Below are positions 7,504 to 16,717 of a stretch of DNA of 64,000 nt, in pieces. The stretch comes from Candidatus Sulfotelmatobacter sp. Its GTDB lineage: Bacteria > Acidobacteriota > Terriglobia > Terriglobales > Acidobacteriaceae. The DNA lies in assembly GCA_036500765.1 (NCBI GenBank), contig DASYBM010000004.1, forward strand, positions 744,001 to 808,000. Direction: 5' to 3'. Every line of letters starts with the position of its first letter. Within the stretch, counting starts at the first letter, position 1. The notes below the pieces were generated by a model, which was given only the letters and a program-made list of their open reading frames with translations, did no database searches and was not told the origin of the DNA. Both the position numbers and the translations under genes were made by a program.

Positions 7504-9648
7504 TCATTCCCCGATACGGCCTCGCAGCACGGTGATCGATGCTCTGGGCAGCTGATAGAGCGCGTCGGGGCCGCCATCTACGGTGGACTTCGACGGCGGA
7601 CCGTCGGGATCGGCGTGGCCGCGCGTTCCCTCTGGGTGCCATTGATATTCGTTGGAGCCGAAGGTGACGCAATCGACCTTGCCTGAAAAAAATCGATCTT
7701 TTCTTGCTCTCGGACCTTTCCCCGCCGCGCCCGCGAATGCCACTTTCACCGCGTGGTCGTTGGATTGGTCGCGATTGACCAGCATCACCGACCACTGACC
7801 ATCGGGCCGCTCAACCGCATAGGCCGTGACCAGCACATTTCCGGCGGCGTCGTTCACATCGCTTACGGCCTTGAACTGCTTGTGGGGCGCGTCGATGGGT
7901 TGCACCCATTCTTTGGTGATGATCTGCGAGGCCATATATTGCGGCGGATAGCCAATGACGTTGTAATTTTCGTCGATCAGAAGCAGGGGATACGCACCGA
8001 AGTGGCCGGGGGTCGGCATGTAATGGAAATAGTACGTCGCGCCGGCGCCTTCGCTCATCATTGTGCCGACGTAGTCTGCCAGCCATAGCGCGCCCTTCAC
8101 CGTCGTAGTGCCGGCGCCACCGCCGATATTACCTTCCGTCATGAAGAACGGGATGTTCGGGGGCAGGCCGTTGTCTTTCCAGACTTGCACGATGTGGCTG
8201 ACGTATCCCGGCTCGGGATAAAGATCGGCCCACGAATATGTAGGCTTGTCCTGATAGGGATAATGTTCGAACGAGAAAAACGTGAAGTCTCCGAGGCGGC
8301 CGTGAGCTTTCAGATAATCGAGGAAGCGTCCGAGCCAGGAAACTTTCCCGTTCGCGTCGGGCCAGACTTCGACGTCGCCGAACGTGCCCTCGAAGGGCGG
8401 CCCTCCAAGCTTTGACTCAGGGACGAGTTTGTGAATTGCTGTCGCGAACTGGATGTAGAGAGCGCCATAGTCTTCCGGCAGCATGTGCTGGCCGTCGGCT
8501 TCCTCGCCCATCTCGATCCAGGAGATGGGATAGTGGCGTTTGTAGAGATACGCGATTTCGTTGGCCGCATCTTCGGGGTTCGAGTAGAGCATGGCGATCG
8601 GCACCATAGTCGGCAGACCGCGCGTGACACCGCTGTTGAAGAAGAAATCGAAGCCGACTTGATCTCCGCGCGATTGATCGAGGTCAGTGGAAGCAACCCA
8701 CGGATCAACTGAAGATGGCCATGTTATCGTCTGATCGCGGCTGGGGAAATGCGTGATGTAATCGTTGAAAGCGCCGTCGGCCGAGAGCGCTCCGGCATAG
8801 AGTTCGTTGATGGCATAGCCCACGCAGTTGCGCTTGTCGGCGGAGCCGTGAGTGTCGCAGGTGTTGGAGGACTCGGTCATCCAGATGCGAATGTAGCGGA
8901 CGGGGATCATCCAGGAGACGAGTTTCAGAGTAACGGTGCCGCCCTTGCCGTCGGTGATGTTGCCCAGGGGAAAAGTCTGCCAGGTGCCTTTGGTGGTGCC
9001 GTCGTAAAAAGGCTCGAGCTCGCCAGTCCAGAATTGGACGGAATATTTCTTGGCGTAGGGATCGGCCCATGCGATGCGGATCGCGTTTAGGTCAATCTTG
9101 CTGCCAAGGTCGATCATCACCCACTGCGGATGCAGCGAGTCATCCTCTCCGGTGAAAGCTTTGGTCAAATATGGATTGGACTTCCAGTAAGAATTAAGAT
9201 CGCCGTCGGTGAGGCGCGACCAGCCGTTGCCGTCGCCGCGGCTGAAGCCGCGATGCGGCAGCGGGTATGCCCACGAGTTATGAATTTCTTCACCGGGCTC
9301 GGCACTGCCGACGAAGTAGCCTTCCTGCTTGTCGGCATTGCTCCACTTCCCCGCCGGATTCCAATGCCAGGCCTCGACCATCAGTTCGGTGTTCTGGCGA
9401 TAGGTCACCGTCTGCCATCCCGCGCCGAGGATTTCTTTCAGCAAGGGGTCTTTGAGCAGGTGATCGGGAGTTCCAGTGCGCAGGCGGTCGATGGCCGCGC
9501 CCAGAGAGCGCACGGGGCTGAACGTGTTGGCCACGTGGGCGGGATCGGCATCGACGGTAACCTGCTGGGCGAGGGCGGGATTCGCGGTTAGCAACGTTGC
9601 GGCCATCAGTATTGCGACCGCAAAATGACAGTTGATGCGAAATGGCAT
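7504..9648 (-). CDS. Secreted clan-A-like glycoside hydrolase with discoidin-type domain
   Basis: This 714-residue protein starts at 9648 with GGGAGAG upstream. A signal peptide (AVAILMAATLLTANPALAQQ) directs export. Residues about 138-285 resemble an F5/8 type C (discoidin, CBM32-like) sugar-binding domain (SRLTDGDLNSYWKSNP, WVMIDLGSKIDLNAIRI, VRYIRIWM). The rest looks like a TIM-barrel glycosidase. WIEMGEEADG (E382/E383) is a candidate acid/base and FFMTEGN (E505) a candidate nucleophile, in the order expected for clan GH-A. The last 100 residues form a beta domain. The exact GH family (39, 30 or another) cannot be fixed by eye. It probably degrades plant or microbial polysaccharide outside the cell. 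It is divergent from gcdH. Confidence 0.75.
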   Translation of the reverse strand: MPFRINCHFAVAILMAATLLTANPALAQQVTVDADPAHVANTFSPVRSLGAAIDRLRTGTPDHLLKDPLLKEILGAGWQTVTYRQNTELMVEAWHWNPAGKWSNADKQEGYFVGSAEPGEEIHNSWAYPLPHRGFSRGDGNGWSRLTDGDLNSYWKSNPYLTKAFTGEDDSLHPQWVMIDLGSKIDLNAIRIAWADPYAKKYSVQFWTGELEPFYDGTTKGTWQTFPLGNITDGKGGTVTLKLVSWMIPVRYIRIWMTESSNTCDTHGSADKRNCVGYAINELYAGALSADGAFNDYITHFPSRDQTITWPSSVDPWVASTDLDQSRGDQVGFDFFFNSGVTRGLPTMVPIAMLYSNPEDAANEIAYLYKRHYPISWIEMGEEADGQHMLPEDYGALYIQFATAIHKLVPESKLGGPPFEGTFGDVEVWPDANGKVSWLGRFLDYLKAHGRLGDFTFFSFEHYPYQDKPTYSWADLYPEPGYVSHIVQVWKDNGLPPNIPFFMTEGNIGGGAGTTTVKGALWLADYVGTMMSEGAGATYYFHYMPTPGHFGAYPLLLIDENYNVIGYPPQYMASQIITKEWVQPIDAPHKQFKAVSDVNDAAGNVLVTAYAVERPDGQWSVMLVNRDQSNDHAVKVAFAGAAGKGPRARKDRFFSGKVDCVTFGSNEYQWHPEGTRGHADPDGPPSKSTVDGGPDALYQLPRASITVLRGRIGE

Positions 9649-9789
9649 TATGCTCTCCCGATTCGATCAGGCAGACCGTGCAATGTCTGCTGGATGCTAT
9701 TGAATCGATTTATTAGAAGGAAACAACGCCATTAGCATACACTGTAATTTCCTTTTCGCACTGATTCGCTGCAATCACATCTGGACGGT

Positions 9790-9818
9790 TTGACCCCGCC
9801 TGCTCGCCCTGCTACCGT
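9790..9818 (+). promoter_or_regulatory. Candidate sigma70-type promoter for gcdH
   Basis: TTGACC at 9790-9795 and TACCGT at 9813-9818 are separated by 17 bp. They lie 54 bp before the chosen start of the acyl-CoA dehydrogenase gene, in a 224-bp divergent spacer. The -10 box is a weak match. Confidence 0.35.
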
Positions 9819-9872
9819 CGTATGTTTGCCTTGCGCAGGGTTCGGGTAAAGTCGGAACTACGGAGACTGCTT

Positions 9873-11054
9873 ATGTCTGCCATCAAATTTCGAGGGGTCG
9901 ATTTTATTCAGTACGATTCGCTGCTGACCGAAGAAGAGCGGCTGGTGCGCGACACTACGCGCCAGTTCATTGAAGATAATCTGATTCCGATCATCGAGGA
10001 GTGCAACCGCGCCGGGCGCTTTCCGCGCGAACTGGTCAAGCCTATGGCCGAACTTGGGTTCTTCGGCGCGTCGCTCAAGGGGTATGGCTGCGCCGGCATG
10101 GGCAACGTCGAGTATGGGCTGATGACGCAAGAGCTGGAACGCGGCGACTCGGGCGTGCGCAGTTTTGTGAGCGTACAGTCGGGGCTGTGCATGTATCCGA
10201 TTTATGAATTCGGCAGCGACGAGCAGAAAGAAAAATGGCTGCCTCCGATGCAGAAAGGCGAAAAGCTCGGCTGCTTCGGGCTCACCGAGCCCGACTTCGG
10301 TTCGAACCCTGGCGGCATGCGCACGCGCGCGAAGAAAGTGGGCAACGAATATGTGATCAACGGCGAGAAGATGTGGATCACGTCGGGCACGATTGCCGAT
10401 GTCGCCATCATCTGGGCGAAGGTGGAAGGCGAGAACGATCGCATCCGCGGATTTCTGGTCGAGACCAACCGCCCCGGCTTCAAGGCTGACGATATTCATG
10501 GCAAGTGGTCGCTGCGCGCGTCGGTGACTTCGGGGCTTTCGTTGCAGGATGTGCACGTGCCCGCGTCGAATCTGCTGCCGAAGTCGGGCGGGCTGAAGTC
10601 TCCGCTGATGTGCCTGAATCAAGCCCGCTACGGCATCGCGTGGGGGGCGCTGGGCGCGGCCATGTCGTGCTACGACTGCGCGCTGCAATATTCGCTCCTG
10701 CGCAAACAGTGGCGCGATCAGCCGATTGCTTCACATCAACTCGTGCAAGACAAGCTGACGTGGATGATCAGCGAAATCACGAAGGCCCAGTTGCTGGTGT
10801 TACAGGTCGGCCGCTTGAAAGATGCGGGCAAGATTGAGCATCAGCATATCTCGATGGCGAAGCGCAACAATGTATGGATGGCCCTGGAGTGCGCCCGCCT
10901 GTCGCGGGACATCCTCGGTGCGAACGGCGTGGCCGACGATTATCCAATAATGCGCCACATGATGAACCTGGAGTCAGTGAAAACCTACGAAGGCACGCAC
11001 GACGTGCACTCGCTGATCATCGGGCAGAGCGTCACGGGGATAGATGCGTTCTAG
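9873..11054 (+). CDS. gcdH: Glutaryl-CoA dehydrogenase-type acyl-CoA dehydrogenase
   Basis: This 393-residue flavoprotein has the acyl-CoA dehydrogenase signatures: FGLTEPDFGSNPGGM in the FAD/substrate-binding middle domain, YVINGEKMWITSG, and a C-terminal TYEGTHDVHSLIIGQ. In glutaryl-CoA dehydrogenase the Glu of YEGTHD is the catalytic base. ARYGIAWGALGAA and KQWRDQPIASHQLVQDKL also match that branch. It would oxidise and decarboxylate glutaryl-CoA to crotonyl-CoA in lysine/tryptophan/aromatic breakdown. The start at 9873 (MSAIKFRGVDF) has GGAG eight bases upstream; an ATG at 9822 has none. RidA follows 55 bp later on the same strand. The subfamily call is good but not certain. Confidence 0.88.
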   Translation: MSAIKFRGVDFIQYDSLLTEEERLVRDTTRQFIEDNLIPIIEECNRAGRFPRELVKPMAELGFFGASLKGYGCAGMGNVEYGLMTQELERGDSGVRSFVSVQSGLCMYPIYEFGSDEQKEKWLPPMQKGEKLGCFGLTEPDFGSNPGGMRTRAKKVGNEYVINGEKMWITSGTIADVAIIWAKVEGENDRIRGFLVETNRPGFKADDIHGKWSLRASVTSGLSLQDVHVPASNLLPKSGGLKSPLMCLNQARYGIAWGALGAAMSCYDCALQYSLLRKQWRDQPIASHQLVQDKLTWMISEITKAQLLVLQVGRLKDAGKIEHQHISMAKRNNVWMALECARLSRDILGANGVADDYPIMRHMMNLESVKTYEGTHDVHSLIIGQSVTGIDAF

Positions 11055-11109
11055 CTTCGCATTCATCGAAGAAGGTCAAGGAAATCGGCAGTCAACTTAG
11101 GAGTCTCAG

Positions 11110-11493
11110 ATGAGCAGACAGATCATTCGAACCTCCGACGCACCCACCTCCGCTCTGTTCAGCCAGGCAATCAAAGTGGGCTCGACGATATATCTGTCGG
11201 GTATTGTGGGGATGGATCCGAAGACGAATCAACAGGCCGGTTCGACGATCCAGGCGCAAACGCGGCAGGCGCTGGTCAACTGCGAGAGCATTCTGCGCGC
11301 CGCCGGCGCAAAGCTTGAGCATGTCGTCGAGGTTCAAGTGCTGCTGGCCAGGCCCGACGACTTCGGCGGGCTCAACGAAGAGTATGCGAAGTTCTTTCCG
11401 GCTGCGCCGCCGGCGCGCTCTGTCGCGAAGCTCGGCGTTGAGCTTCCGAACATCTTGGTGTCGATAAAGATGACTGCGGTCCTATCGGAATAG
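11110..11493 (+). CDS. RidA/YjgF/UK114 family enamine/imine deaminase
   Basis: This 127-residue protein is of full family length. It shows IYLSGIVGMDPKTNQ near the N-terminus, the helix QTRQALVNCESILRAAG, VVEVQVLLARPDDFGGLNEEYAKFF and the substrate-binding PPARS arginine motif near residue 100. RidA trimers hydrolyse reactive enamine/imine intermediates made by PLP enzymes. The gene lies behind gcdH and nine bases ahead of a small membrane-protein gene, probably in one transcript. Confidence 0.92.
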   Translation: MSRQIIRTSDAPTSALFSQAIKVGSTIYLSGIVGMDPKTNQQAGSTIQAQTRQALVNCESILRAAGAKLEHVVEVQVLLARPDDFGGLNEEYAKFFPAAPPARSVAKLGVELPNILVSIKMTAVLSE

Positions 11494-11502
11494 ACAGGCG
11501 AG

Positions 11503-11733
11503 ATGACTTCGGAGAAACAGCGTCGAGTTGCAACCGCAGTAGGGTTTCTCTCTGGTGTGTACGCGTGCCTCGATGCCCTGCGAGACGCCAAAATCTTCTG
11601 GCCGCCCGATGTGGTATGGGAAGCGTTGCGCAGTCCGCAGCGGCTTGAACTGGGCGGAGGGATCGCGCTAATCGTGATCGCCCTCATTATGTCTGCGCTG
11701 CAGCGAAGATCGGGAGCAAGAGTGGAGCCGTAA
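11503..11733 (+). CDS. Small membrane protein, unknown
   Basis: This 76-residue ORF begins nine bases after the ridA stop. The spacer ACAGGCGAG gives a modest ribosome-binding site. It has one clear transmembrane segment near the C-terminus (LGGGIALIVIALIMSAL) and a weaker one at the N-terminus (ATAVGFLSGVYACLDAL). No family is recognised. Tight spacing and codon use like the neighbours support translation. Confidence 0.6.
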   Translation: MTSEKQRRVATAVGFLSGVYACLDALRDAKIFWPPDVVWEALRSPQRLELGGGIALIVIALIMSALQRRSGARVEP

Positions 11734-11757
11734 TGGCCTGGCCGGGCTCCGCGAGGC

Positions 11758-11779
11758 GGACAGCCGAGGGCGGCTGTCC
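11758..11779. terminator. REP-like hairpin between convergent genes
   Basis: GGACAGCC, six bases, GGCTGTCC: a perfect 8-bp stem in the 83-bp gap between the converging genes ending at 11733 and 11817. It could act as a two-way terminator, although no T run is present. It also belongs to the dispersed hairpin family. Confidence 0.5.
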
Positions 11780-11816
11780 CCACATCATTCACATTCAGGG
11801 CTTCTTCACCGCAACC

Positions 11817-12263
11817 TCACCCGTACATCTCCTCCAGCAACTCGTAGGCCCGCCGCAGGTGGGGGACTACGATGCTGCCGCCTACGACCAGGGCTACATT
11901 GAGCGATTCTTCTTGCTCGGCGCGGGTTACGCCCAGGCGGTAGGCCTGGATGGCGTGGAAATAGACGCAGTCGTCGCAACGCAGGCAGGCTGAGGCTACC
12001 AGGCCCATCAACTCTTTCGTCTTCGCGGGCAATGCGCCTTCCAGATAAGTGTTATGGTCGATGTTGTAGAAGCGCTTGACCAGAAAATTATTGACCTTGT
12101 CGACGTTAACATTGAGGCGGGCCCGGGTCTCGATGAAGCGGCGCGCGATCTCGCTCTTGTCGGCTACATATTTTTCAGTGAAAAGATAGGTCGGCTCCTT
12201 GCGCTCGGGGCGATCTGGCGTGGAATGTTCCTGCGCGGAATTCTCGGTTGTGGTTGGGCTCAT
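11817..12263 (-). CDS. Carboxymuconolactone decarboxylase/AhpD-like protein
   Basis: This 148-residue helical protein has the CMD-family active-site pattern CLRCDDCVYFHAIQAYRLG, that is CxxC followed by a His three residues later. In AhpD-type members the cysteine pair carries peroxidase or disulfide chemistry. The C-terminal VALVVGGSIVVPHLRRAYELL helix is also typical. The first 30 residues are polar and unconserved. No peroxiredoxin gene is adjacent, so the partner is unknown. It converges on the ridA operon. Confidence 0.85.
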   Translation of the reverse strand: MSPTTTENSAQEHSTPDRPERKEPTYLFTEKYVADKSEIARRFIETRARLNVNVDKVNNFLVKRFYNIDHNTYLEGALPAKTKELMGLVASACLRCDDCVYFHAIQAYRLGVTRAEQEESLNVALVVGGSIVVPHLRRAYELLEEMYG

Positions 12264-12366
12264 GGGCTGATGTTAGCAGAGCCACGCGTTGAGTTGCGGT
12301 AAAACTCAGATCAAAATCTTCACCGCAGAGGGCGCTGAGGTCACAGAAGAAGTCGCTGAGAACGGG

Positions 12367-13572
12367 CTAGGCGGTGGGCTTGTCGCGGGCTGGTTCTACT
12401 GCGAGAAATTCGTCGGCGAAGCGGCGGGCGTAGCTTTCCAGTAGTTCAGGAATGCGATCCGGATCGGTTGAACGCAACACCAGGCCGGCATGATGATGCT
12501 TCTTGATGCGGTAGTACACTTCCGGATCGTTGTAGGCGGAAGTGTCGGGATTCTCTTGCCGGGCGAGAGAAAGAATCACGCCGGCATATTCCTCGCGCAC
12601 CGGAGGTAATTTGTAGGCGCCGTCGTCGCCGGCGATTTCGATGCGCGCCCACTCCCGCCAGAGGTTGATTCCGGAGGAGGCCTCGACCATCTCATTGATG
12701 TAGGCTCCGCCGACGCGGGCCGCGCATTCGAGAAAATAAAAATTGCCGTCGGCTTGGGCCCGAATGAATTCGGCATGGGCCACGCCCCGCACCAGGCCGA
12801 GCGCCGCAATCAGTTTGCGGTTGATCGCCCGCAGTCCCGCATCTTCGTCGCTTCCCCGCGCCACCGTAAACGTCGTGAACACACCGCCGCCCTGAGCGAC
12901 GTTCATGGGGGGCTTGCCGTATTTACTGACGTTGGCGAAGACAACTTCGTTCTCAGAGACGACGGAGTCGACGTGGTACACATCGCCGGGAAGAAATTTC
13001 TCCAGTAAATATCCCGACTGCTTATCGCCAAGTTGATCGAGCAACGGCCATAACTCTGCCGCGGCGTGGATTTTCTTGATCCCGATCGCCGACGCCTCTT
13101 GCCGCGGCTTGACTACCCACGGACCGGGCACGTGATCGAGGTAATAGCGAATATCGCCGTGGTTTACGATCGGGACGAAATCGGGCACCCGCACATCACG
13201 ATCGAGCGCGCGCATGCGCATGGCCAGCTTGTCGCGGAAATAGCGCATAGTGGTGAGGCCCATGCCCGGAATACGCAGATGCTCGCGCAGGGTCGCGGCG
13301 GTTTCCATGTCATACTCGTCAAGGGCAACGATGCGATGGAGCTTGCGGGTGCGAGCGAGGTGAGTCACGGCGGCGACAATGTCGGTGAGCGCAATTTCAG
13401 CCGGTAAATAGAAGGTGTCATCCAAGCTTTCGCGCGGCCAATCGGCGTCGCGCAATTTTTCCCCGGTCAGCAGGATTACTGAGCAGCCCTGACGCTTGCA
13501 CTCGCGCATGAACTCCTGCCCCTTCTCGTACGTGGTGATGCAGAGAAAAGTCAGGGGGCGGGCGTCGGGCAT
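12367..13572 (-). CDS. ATP-grasp domain protein
   Basis: This protein of about 401 residues starts at 13572 (MPDARPLTFLC), seven bases after GGAAAC. The open frame runs further up to 13680 without conserved sequence. A pre-ATP-grasp Rossmann-like half (FLCITTYEKGQEFMRECKRQ) precedes the ATP-grasp fold, with the nucleotide-binding WVVKPRQEASAIGIKKI and the metal-binding FYFLECAARVGGAYINEMVEA. Such enzymes ligate a carboxylate to an amine or thiol at the cost of ATP. The substrates cannot be told from sequence, and no biosynthetic neighbour gives a clue. It is divergent from glpX. Confidence 0.8.
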   Translation of the reverse strand: MPDARPLTFLCITTYEKGQEFMRECKRQGCSVILLTGEKLRDADWPRESLDDTFYLPAEIALTDIVAAVTHLARTRKLHRIVALDEYDMETAATLREHLRIPGMGLTTMRYFRDKLAMRMRALDRDVRVPDFVPIVNHGDIRYYLDHVPGPWVVKPRQEASAIGIKKIHAAAELWPLLDQLGDKQSGYLLEKFLPGDVYHVDSVVSENEVVFANVSKYGKPPMNVAQGGGVFTTFTVARGSDEDAGLRAINRKLIAALGLVRGVAHAEFIRAQADGNFYFLECAARVGGAYINEMVEASSGINLWREWARIEIAGDDGAYKLPPVREEYAGVILSLARQENPDTSAYNDPEVYYRIKKHHHAGLVLRSTDPDRIPELLESYARRFADEFLAVEPARDKPTA

Positions 13573-13782
13573 GTGGCCGTTTCCGAATCGAGGTTCAAGT
13601 TTAGGGATAGGAGAATACCACGGCCAGCGCCCGGCGTGTATCCGGGAATGCACGAACAATAACGATACTGCGAATCGCATCTTCGCTTCCTTGCTTTAGC
13701 TTCTTTCCATTGGCGTCGCAGTTGCGTTATAGTCTCAACCCGGCGCGTAACCGCCGCATCCAAGCGCGCCGGAGAAACTATT

Positions 13783-14814
13783 ATGGCTACGCAGACTCGT
13801 CCAGAGGGCAAGGCCCGAATTTTCGGGGAGAACATCGAGAGCGACCTGGCGTCGCGATTCCTGCGGGTGGTGGAAGTGGCAGCGATTGCCTCCGCCCGCA
13901 CCATGGGACAAGGCGAGCGCAAACTCAGCGATCAGGTTGCCACCGAAGCCATGCGCCGAACTATGGACTCGATCCCCATGCGGGGGACGATTGTGATTGG
14001 GGAGGGCGAGCGCGACGAGGCGCCGATGCTTTACATCGGGGAGAAAGTTGGCGCCGAATTCCCCGACGGCATGGAGGTTCCTGAGGTCGACATCGCGGTC
14101 GATCCGCTTGAAGGGACCAACCTATGCGCTACGGGCGCGCCCGGGGCGATTACCGTGCTCGCGGCCTCGGAGCGCGGAGGCCTGCTCAACGCTCCAGATT
14201 GCTACATGGAGAAAATTGTCGTTGGGCCGTCATGCAAGGATGCGGTCGAACTGGATGCGCCGGTATCCGACAATCTGAAAAATATCGCCAAGCGGCTTGA
14301 CCGCGACGTGGAAGACCTGGTGGTGATCGTGCTCGACCGGCCGCGTCACGAGCAACTGATTGCGGATATTCGGGCGGCGGGAGCGCGAATTCGGCTGATC
14401 GGCGACGGCGATTTGTCCGCCGGAATTGCCGCGGCTGTGATTGGTACCGGCGTTCACGCGGTAATGGGCTCGGGCGGCGCGCCGGAGGGAGTGATCACAG
14501 CCGCGGCCATCCGCTGCCTCAATGGATACATGCTCGGCCGGTTGGTGGTGAAGCCCGACCAGGAAGAGCGGCTCGCCAGGATGGGCATCAAGGACAAAAA
14601 CAGAATTTACGAGGCCGAAGACCTCGCTCCCGGAAAGCAATTGATTTTCGCGGCTACGGGCGTTACCGACGGCGCGCTGCTCAAAGGCGTACGTTTTTTT
14701 GGCGAAGGGACGCGAACATCGTCGGTCATCATGACGTTGCGTACTGCCAAGGTGCGGTTTGTGGAGAGCATTCACCTGGAGAAAGGGCCGGATGTGAAGG
14801 TGAGGTTCTTGTAG
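13783..14814 (+). CDS. glpX: Class II fructose-1,6-bisphosphatase GlpX
   Basis: This 343-residue protein aligns with GlpX throughout: [37 protein letters not shown] (metal site), [20 protein letters not shown] (the DPLEGT signature) and [12 protein letters not shown]. It dephosphorylates fructose-1,6-bisphosphate in gluconeogenesis, with a divalent metal. GGAGAAACTATT precedes the ATG, a good ribosome-binding site. It stands as a single gene between the divergent ATP-grasp gene and a small ORF. Confidence 0.95.
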   Translation: MATQTRPEGKARIFGENIESDLASRFLRVVEVAAIASARTMGQGERKLSDQVATEAMRRTMDSIPMRGTIVIGEGERDEAPMLYIGEKVGAEFPDGMEVPEVDIAVDPLEGTNLCATGAPGAITVLAASERGGLLNAPDCYMEKIVVGPSCKDAVELDAPVSDNLKNIAKRLDRDVEDLVVIVLDRPRHEQLIADIRAAGARIRLIGDGDLSAGIAAAVIGTGVHAVMGSGGAPEGVITAAAIRCLNGYMLGRLVVKPDQEERLARMGIKDKNRIYEAEDLAPGKQLIFAATGVTDGALLKGVRFFGEGTRTSSVIMTLRTAKVRFVESIHLEKGPDVKVRFL

Positions 14815-14865
14815 GGAGGTCGTCATTGGTCTTTGGTCGTTTGCCGATACTATGTGGCGGAGGAT

Positions 14866-15096
14866 ATGCCAGTGGCAACGAAAGCAACGAAACGTCCCAA
14901 CACTCCTAAATCCAAACAAGTGAAAACAATTGCGACAAAAAACGAGCGGCCCACCAAAACCGTGGATGTTGCTGGACTGCCCGACGAGCGAACCGTCGCG
15001 GAGGCGTTCGCGAGCATTGAGGAAATTCGAAAAAGCGTCAAACCTCTGCCTGAGGGTATGACGGTTAAGGATTTGATCGAAGAAGGCCGACGCTGA
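14866..15096 (+). CDS. Small basic protein, possible orphan antitoxin
   Basis: This ORF of about 76 residues has a Lys/Thr-rich N-terminus (VATKATKRPNTPKSKQVK) and an acidic C-terminus ending LPEGMTVKDLIEEGRR. That ending resembles the tail of some antitoxins encoded upstream of PIN-domain toxins, but no toxin gene follows: the next gene is convergent and metabolic. GGAGG lies only two bases before ATG 14866 but eight before GTG 14872, so GTG may be the true start. Confidence 0.55.
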   Translation: MPVATKATKRPNTPKSKQVKTIATKNERPTKTVDVAGLPDERTVAEAFASIEEIRKSVKPLPEGMTVKDLIEEGRR

Positions 15097-15123
15097 AGTA
15101 GGCTCCGCAGGGCAGCCAGGAGC

Positions 15124-16395
15124 CTACTTCAGATACTCCGAGTCCTTCTTCAAATCCTCGGGCACCTTCGGCATGGGCGGCCAGTCCTGAGAATATCCTT
15201 TGAGCAGCGGAGTCGCAACTTCCTCGCGCAGCGTTCCGTCATGCACGCAGAATCGGTGCGGATTGCCTGCGGAATAACCTTCCCAGAGGCAGACTCCCGC
15301 ATACGCCCCGTCTTTACGCAGAACGTAATACGTCATATCCATGTAGCGGAGTTTGGTCATGTCGCCGTTGTAATTGCGTACGATGCGTTTGAGCGCGTCC
15401 ATACCGGCTTCGTGCGGAGACAAGCCGTGGCGCATGTTCTCGACGATGGTGTGAGCGCCCGCCACTTTGATGTTCTCTTCTCCGGCGCCGGTCGCACCGG
15501 CGGACCCCACGTCCTGATCGGTGTAGCAGCCGGCGCCGATGATCGGCGAATCGCCGCAACGGCCGGGCAGTTTGAAGGCCAAGCCGCTCGTCGTTGTAAT
15601 GCCCGACATTTCGCCTTTCTCGTTTAACACCGAGCAGTGAATGGTGCCTGAGGGCGGAAACAGCACGCGCCGCACAGCCGCGAGTTGAAACTCCGGCTCA
15701 ATGCCCAGTTCGGCTGCGCGCTGCTGTAGTTGTTGAATGCGCTCGGGTAATACATCCTGATGCAACGAGGCCTGCGGCTTCGATTCCTGCGCGGGAGGAC
15801 GCCAGTGCGGGTCGGCGATGCCCGGTCCCCACCAGTCGCGATCGGAATTGAATTCCTTCCACAGCAGCCAGATTTTACGCGAACGGTCGGTCAGCAGGTT
15901 CTCGCGGGGTTGCCCCATCGCCACGGCGAATCGTTCGGCGCCCTCTCCCACCAGCATGACGTGCCCGGTACGTTCCATGACGGCCTTCGCCGCCATGGAA
16001 ACATTCTTGATATTGCGCACGCCGCCGACCGACCCGGCGCGCCGCGTCGGGCCGTGCATGCAGCAGGAATCGAGTTCGACCACGCCTTCCTCGTTGGGCA
16101 GGCCGCCCAGTCCGACGGAATCGTCCTTGGGATCGTCCTCGGGTCCTTTCACTACTTGAACCGCCGCATCGAGCGTATCTCCGCCAGCCTTGAGGAAGGT
16201 GTATGCGGCCTCGACGTAGGCATAGCCATTGTGAGCGCAGATGATCATCGGGCGCTTGGGCGCGTCGCTCTGCGATACTTGCCCTTGCTGCCCGGCTTTC
16301 GCAAGCGCTTCCGGAATCGCCGCATGTGTTCCCACTCCGGTGGCGACGGCTCCGACAATTGAGGTCTTTACAAACTCGCGGCGCGAGAATGTCAT
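15124..16395 (-). CDS. Tat-exported N4-(beta-GlcNAc)-asparaginase / isoaspartyl peptidase family
   Basis: This 423-residue protein starts with a twin-arginine signal (SRREFVKTSIVGAVATG). It continues as an N-terminal-nucleophile hydrolase of the glycosylasparaginase family: GGDTLDAAVQVV, GLGGLPNEEGVVELDSCCM, then the autoprocessing site SGTIHCSVLNEKGEMSG, where T251 would become the nucleophile. GLAFKLPGRCGDSPIIGAGC and ATGAGEENIK complete the fold. It would hydrolyse the GlcNAc-Asn bond or isoaspartyl peptides in the periplasm or outside. It lies alone, convergent with the small ORF before it. Confidence 0.88.
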   Translation of the reverse strand: MTFSRREFVKTSIVGAVATGVGTHAAIPEALAKAGQQGQVSQSDAPKRPMIICAHNGYAYVEAAYTFLKAGGDTLDAAVQVVKGPEDDPKDDSVGLGGLPNEEGVVELDSCCMHGPTRRAGSVGGVRNIKNVSMAAKAVMERTGHVMLVGEGAERFAVAMGQPRENLLTDRSRKIWLLWKEFNSDRDWWGPGIADPHWRPPAQESKPQASLHQDVLPERIQQLQQRAAELGIEPEFQLAAVRRVLFPPSGTIHCSVLNEKGEMSGITTTSGLAFKLPGRCGDSPIIGAGCYTDQDVGSAGATGAGEENIKVAGAHTIVENMRHGLSPHEAGMDALKRIVRNYNGDMTKLRYMDMTYYVLRKDGAYAGVCLWEGYSAGNPHRFCVHDGTLREEVATPLLKGYSQDWPPMPKVPEDLKKDSEYLK

Positions 16396-16717
16396 GGAAA
16401 CTCCTTAGGTTAGCCTTCAACCGATCGCGTTCTACATTTCTCCTATTGCACTGGACGCGATCATGCGAGCAGAACCCGGAAGGATATCACGGGTTGAAAG
16501 TAGAGATTCATGAATCGCATGCTGGCTTCCGCGCCAGGCCGCTTGAGCGTGAGATCCCTTCGACTGGCTCAGGGCAGAATCTCGCTCGCCCGAAGAACGG
16601 CTACTCCGGATGACAACGTACTGCGGGAGATTTGGTGAGAAGCGCTTCGCATATTTGCATGCAAAGCAATCAGCGAGACGGACTATATTTCCTGCTCGCT
16701 CATAAGTGTCTGCCTTC
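16396..16717. other. Intergenic region with dispersed-repeat fragments
   Basis: There is no gene in these 322 bp. The part next to 16395 is the upstream region of the Tat hydrolase. The middle holds fragments such as CTGGCTTCCGCGCCAGGCCG near 16520 and CCTTCGACTGGCTCAGGGCA near 16557. The first also appears, altered, near 25727 (CTGGCTTCCGCACCGGAGCCG). No transposase remains. Confidence 0.5.

Noticed and set aside
13551-13922. A reverse frame across the glpX start
   Set aside because: It is antisense to the start of glpX and to the ATP-grasp leader. No features support it.
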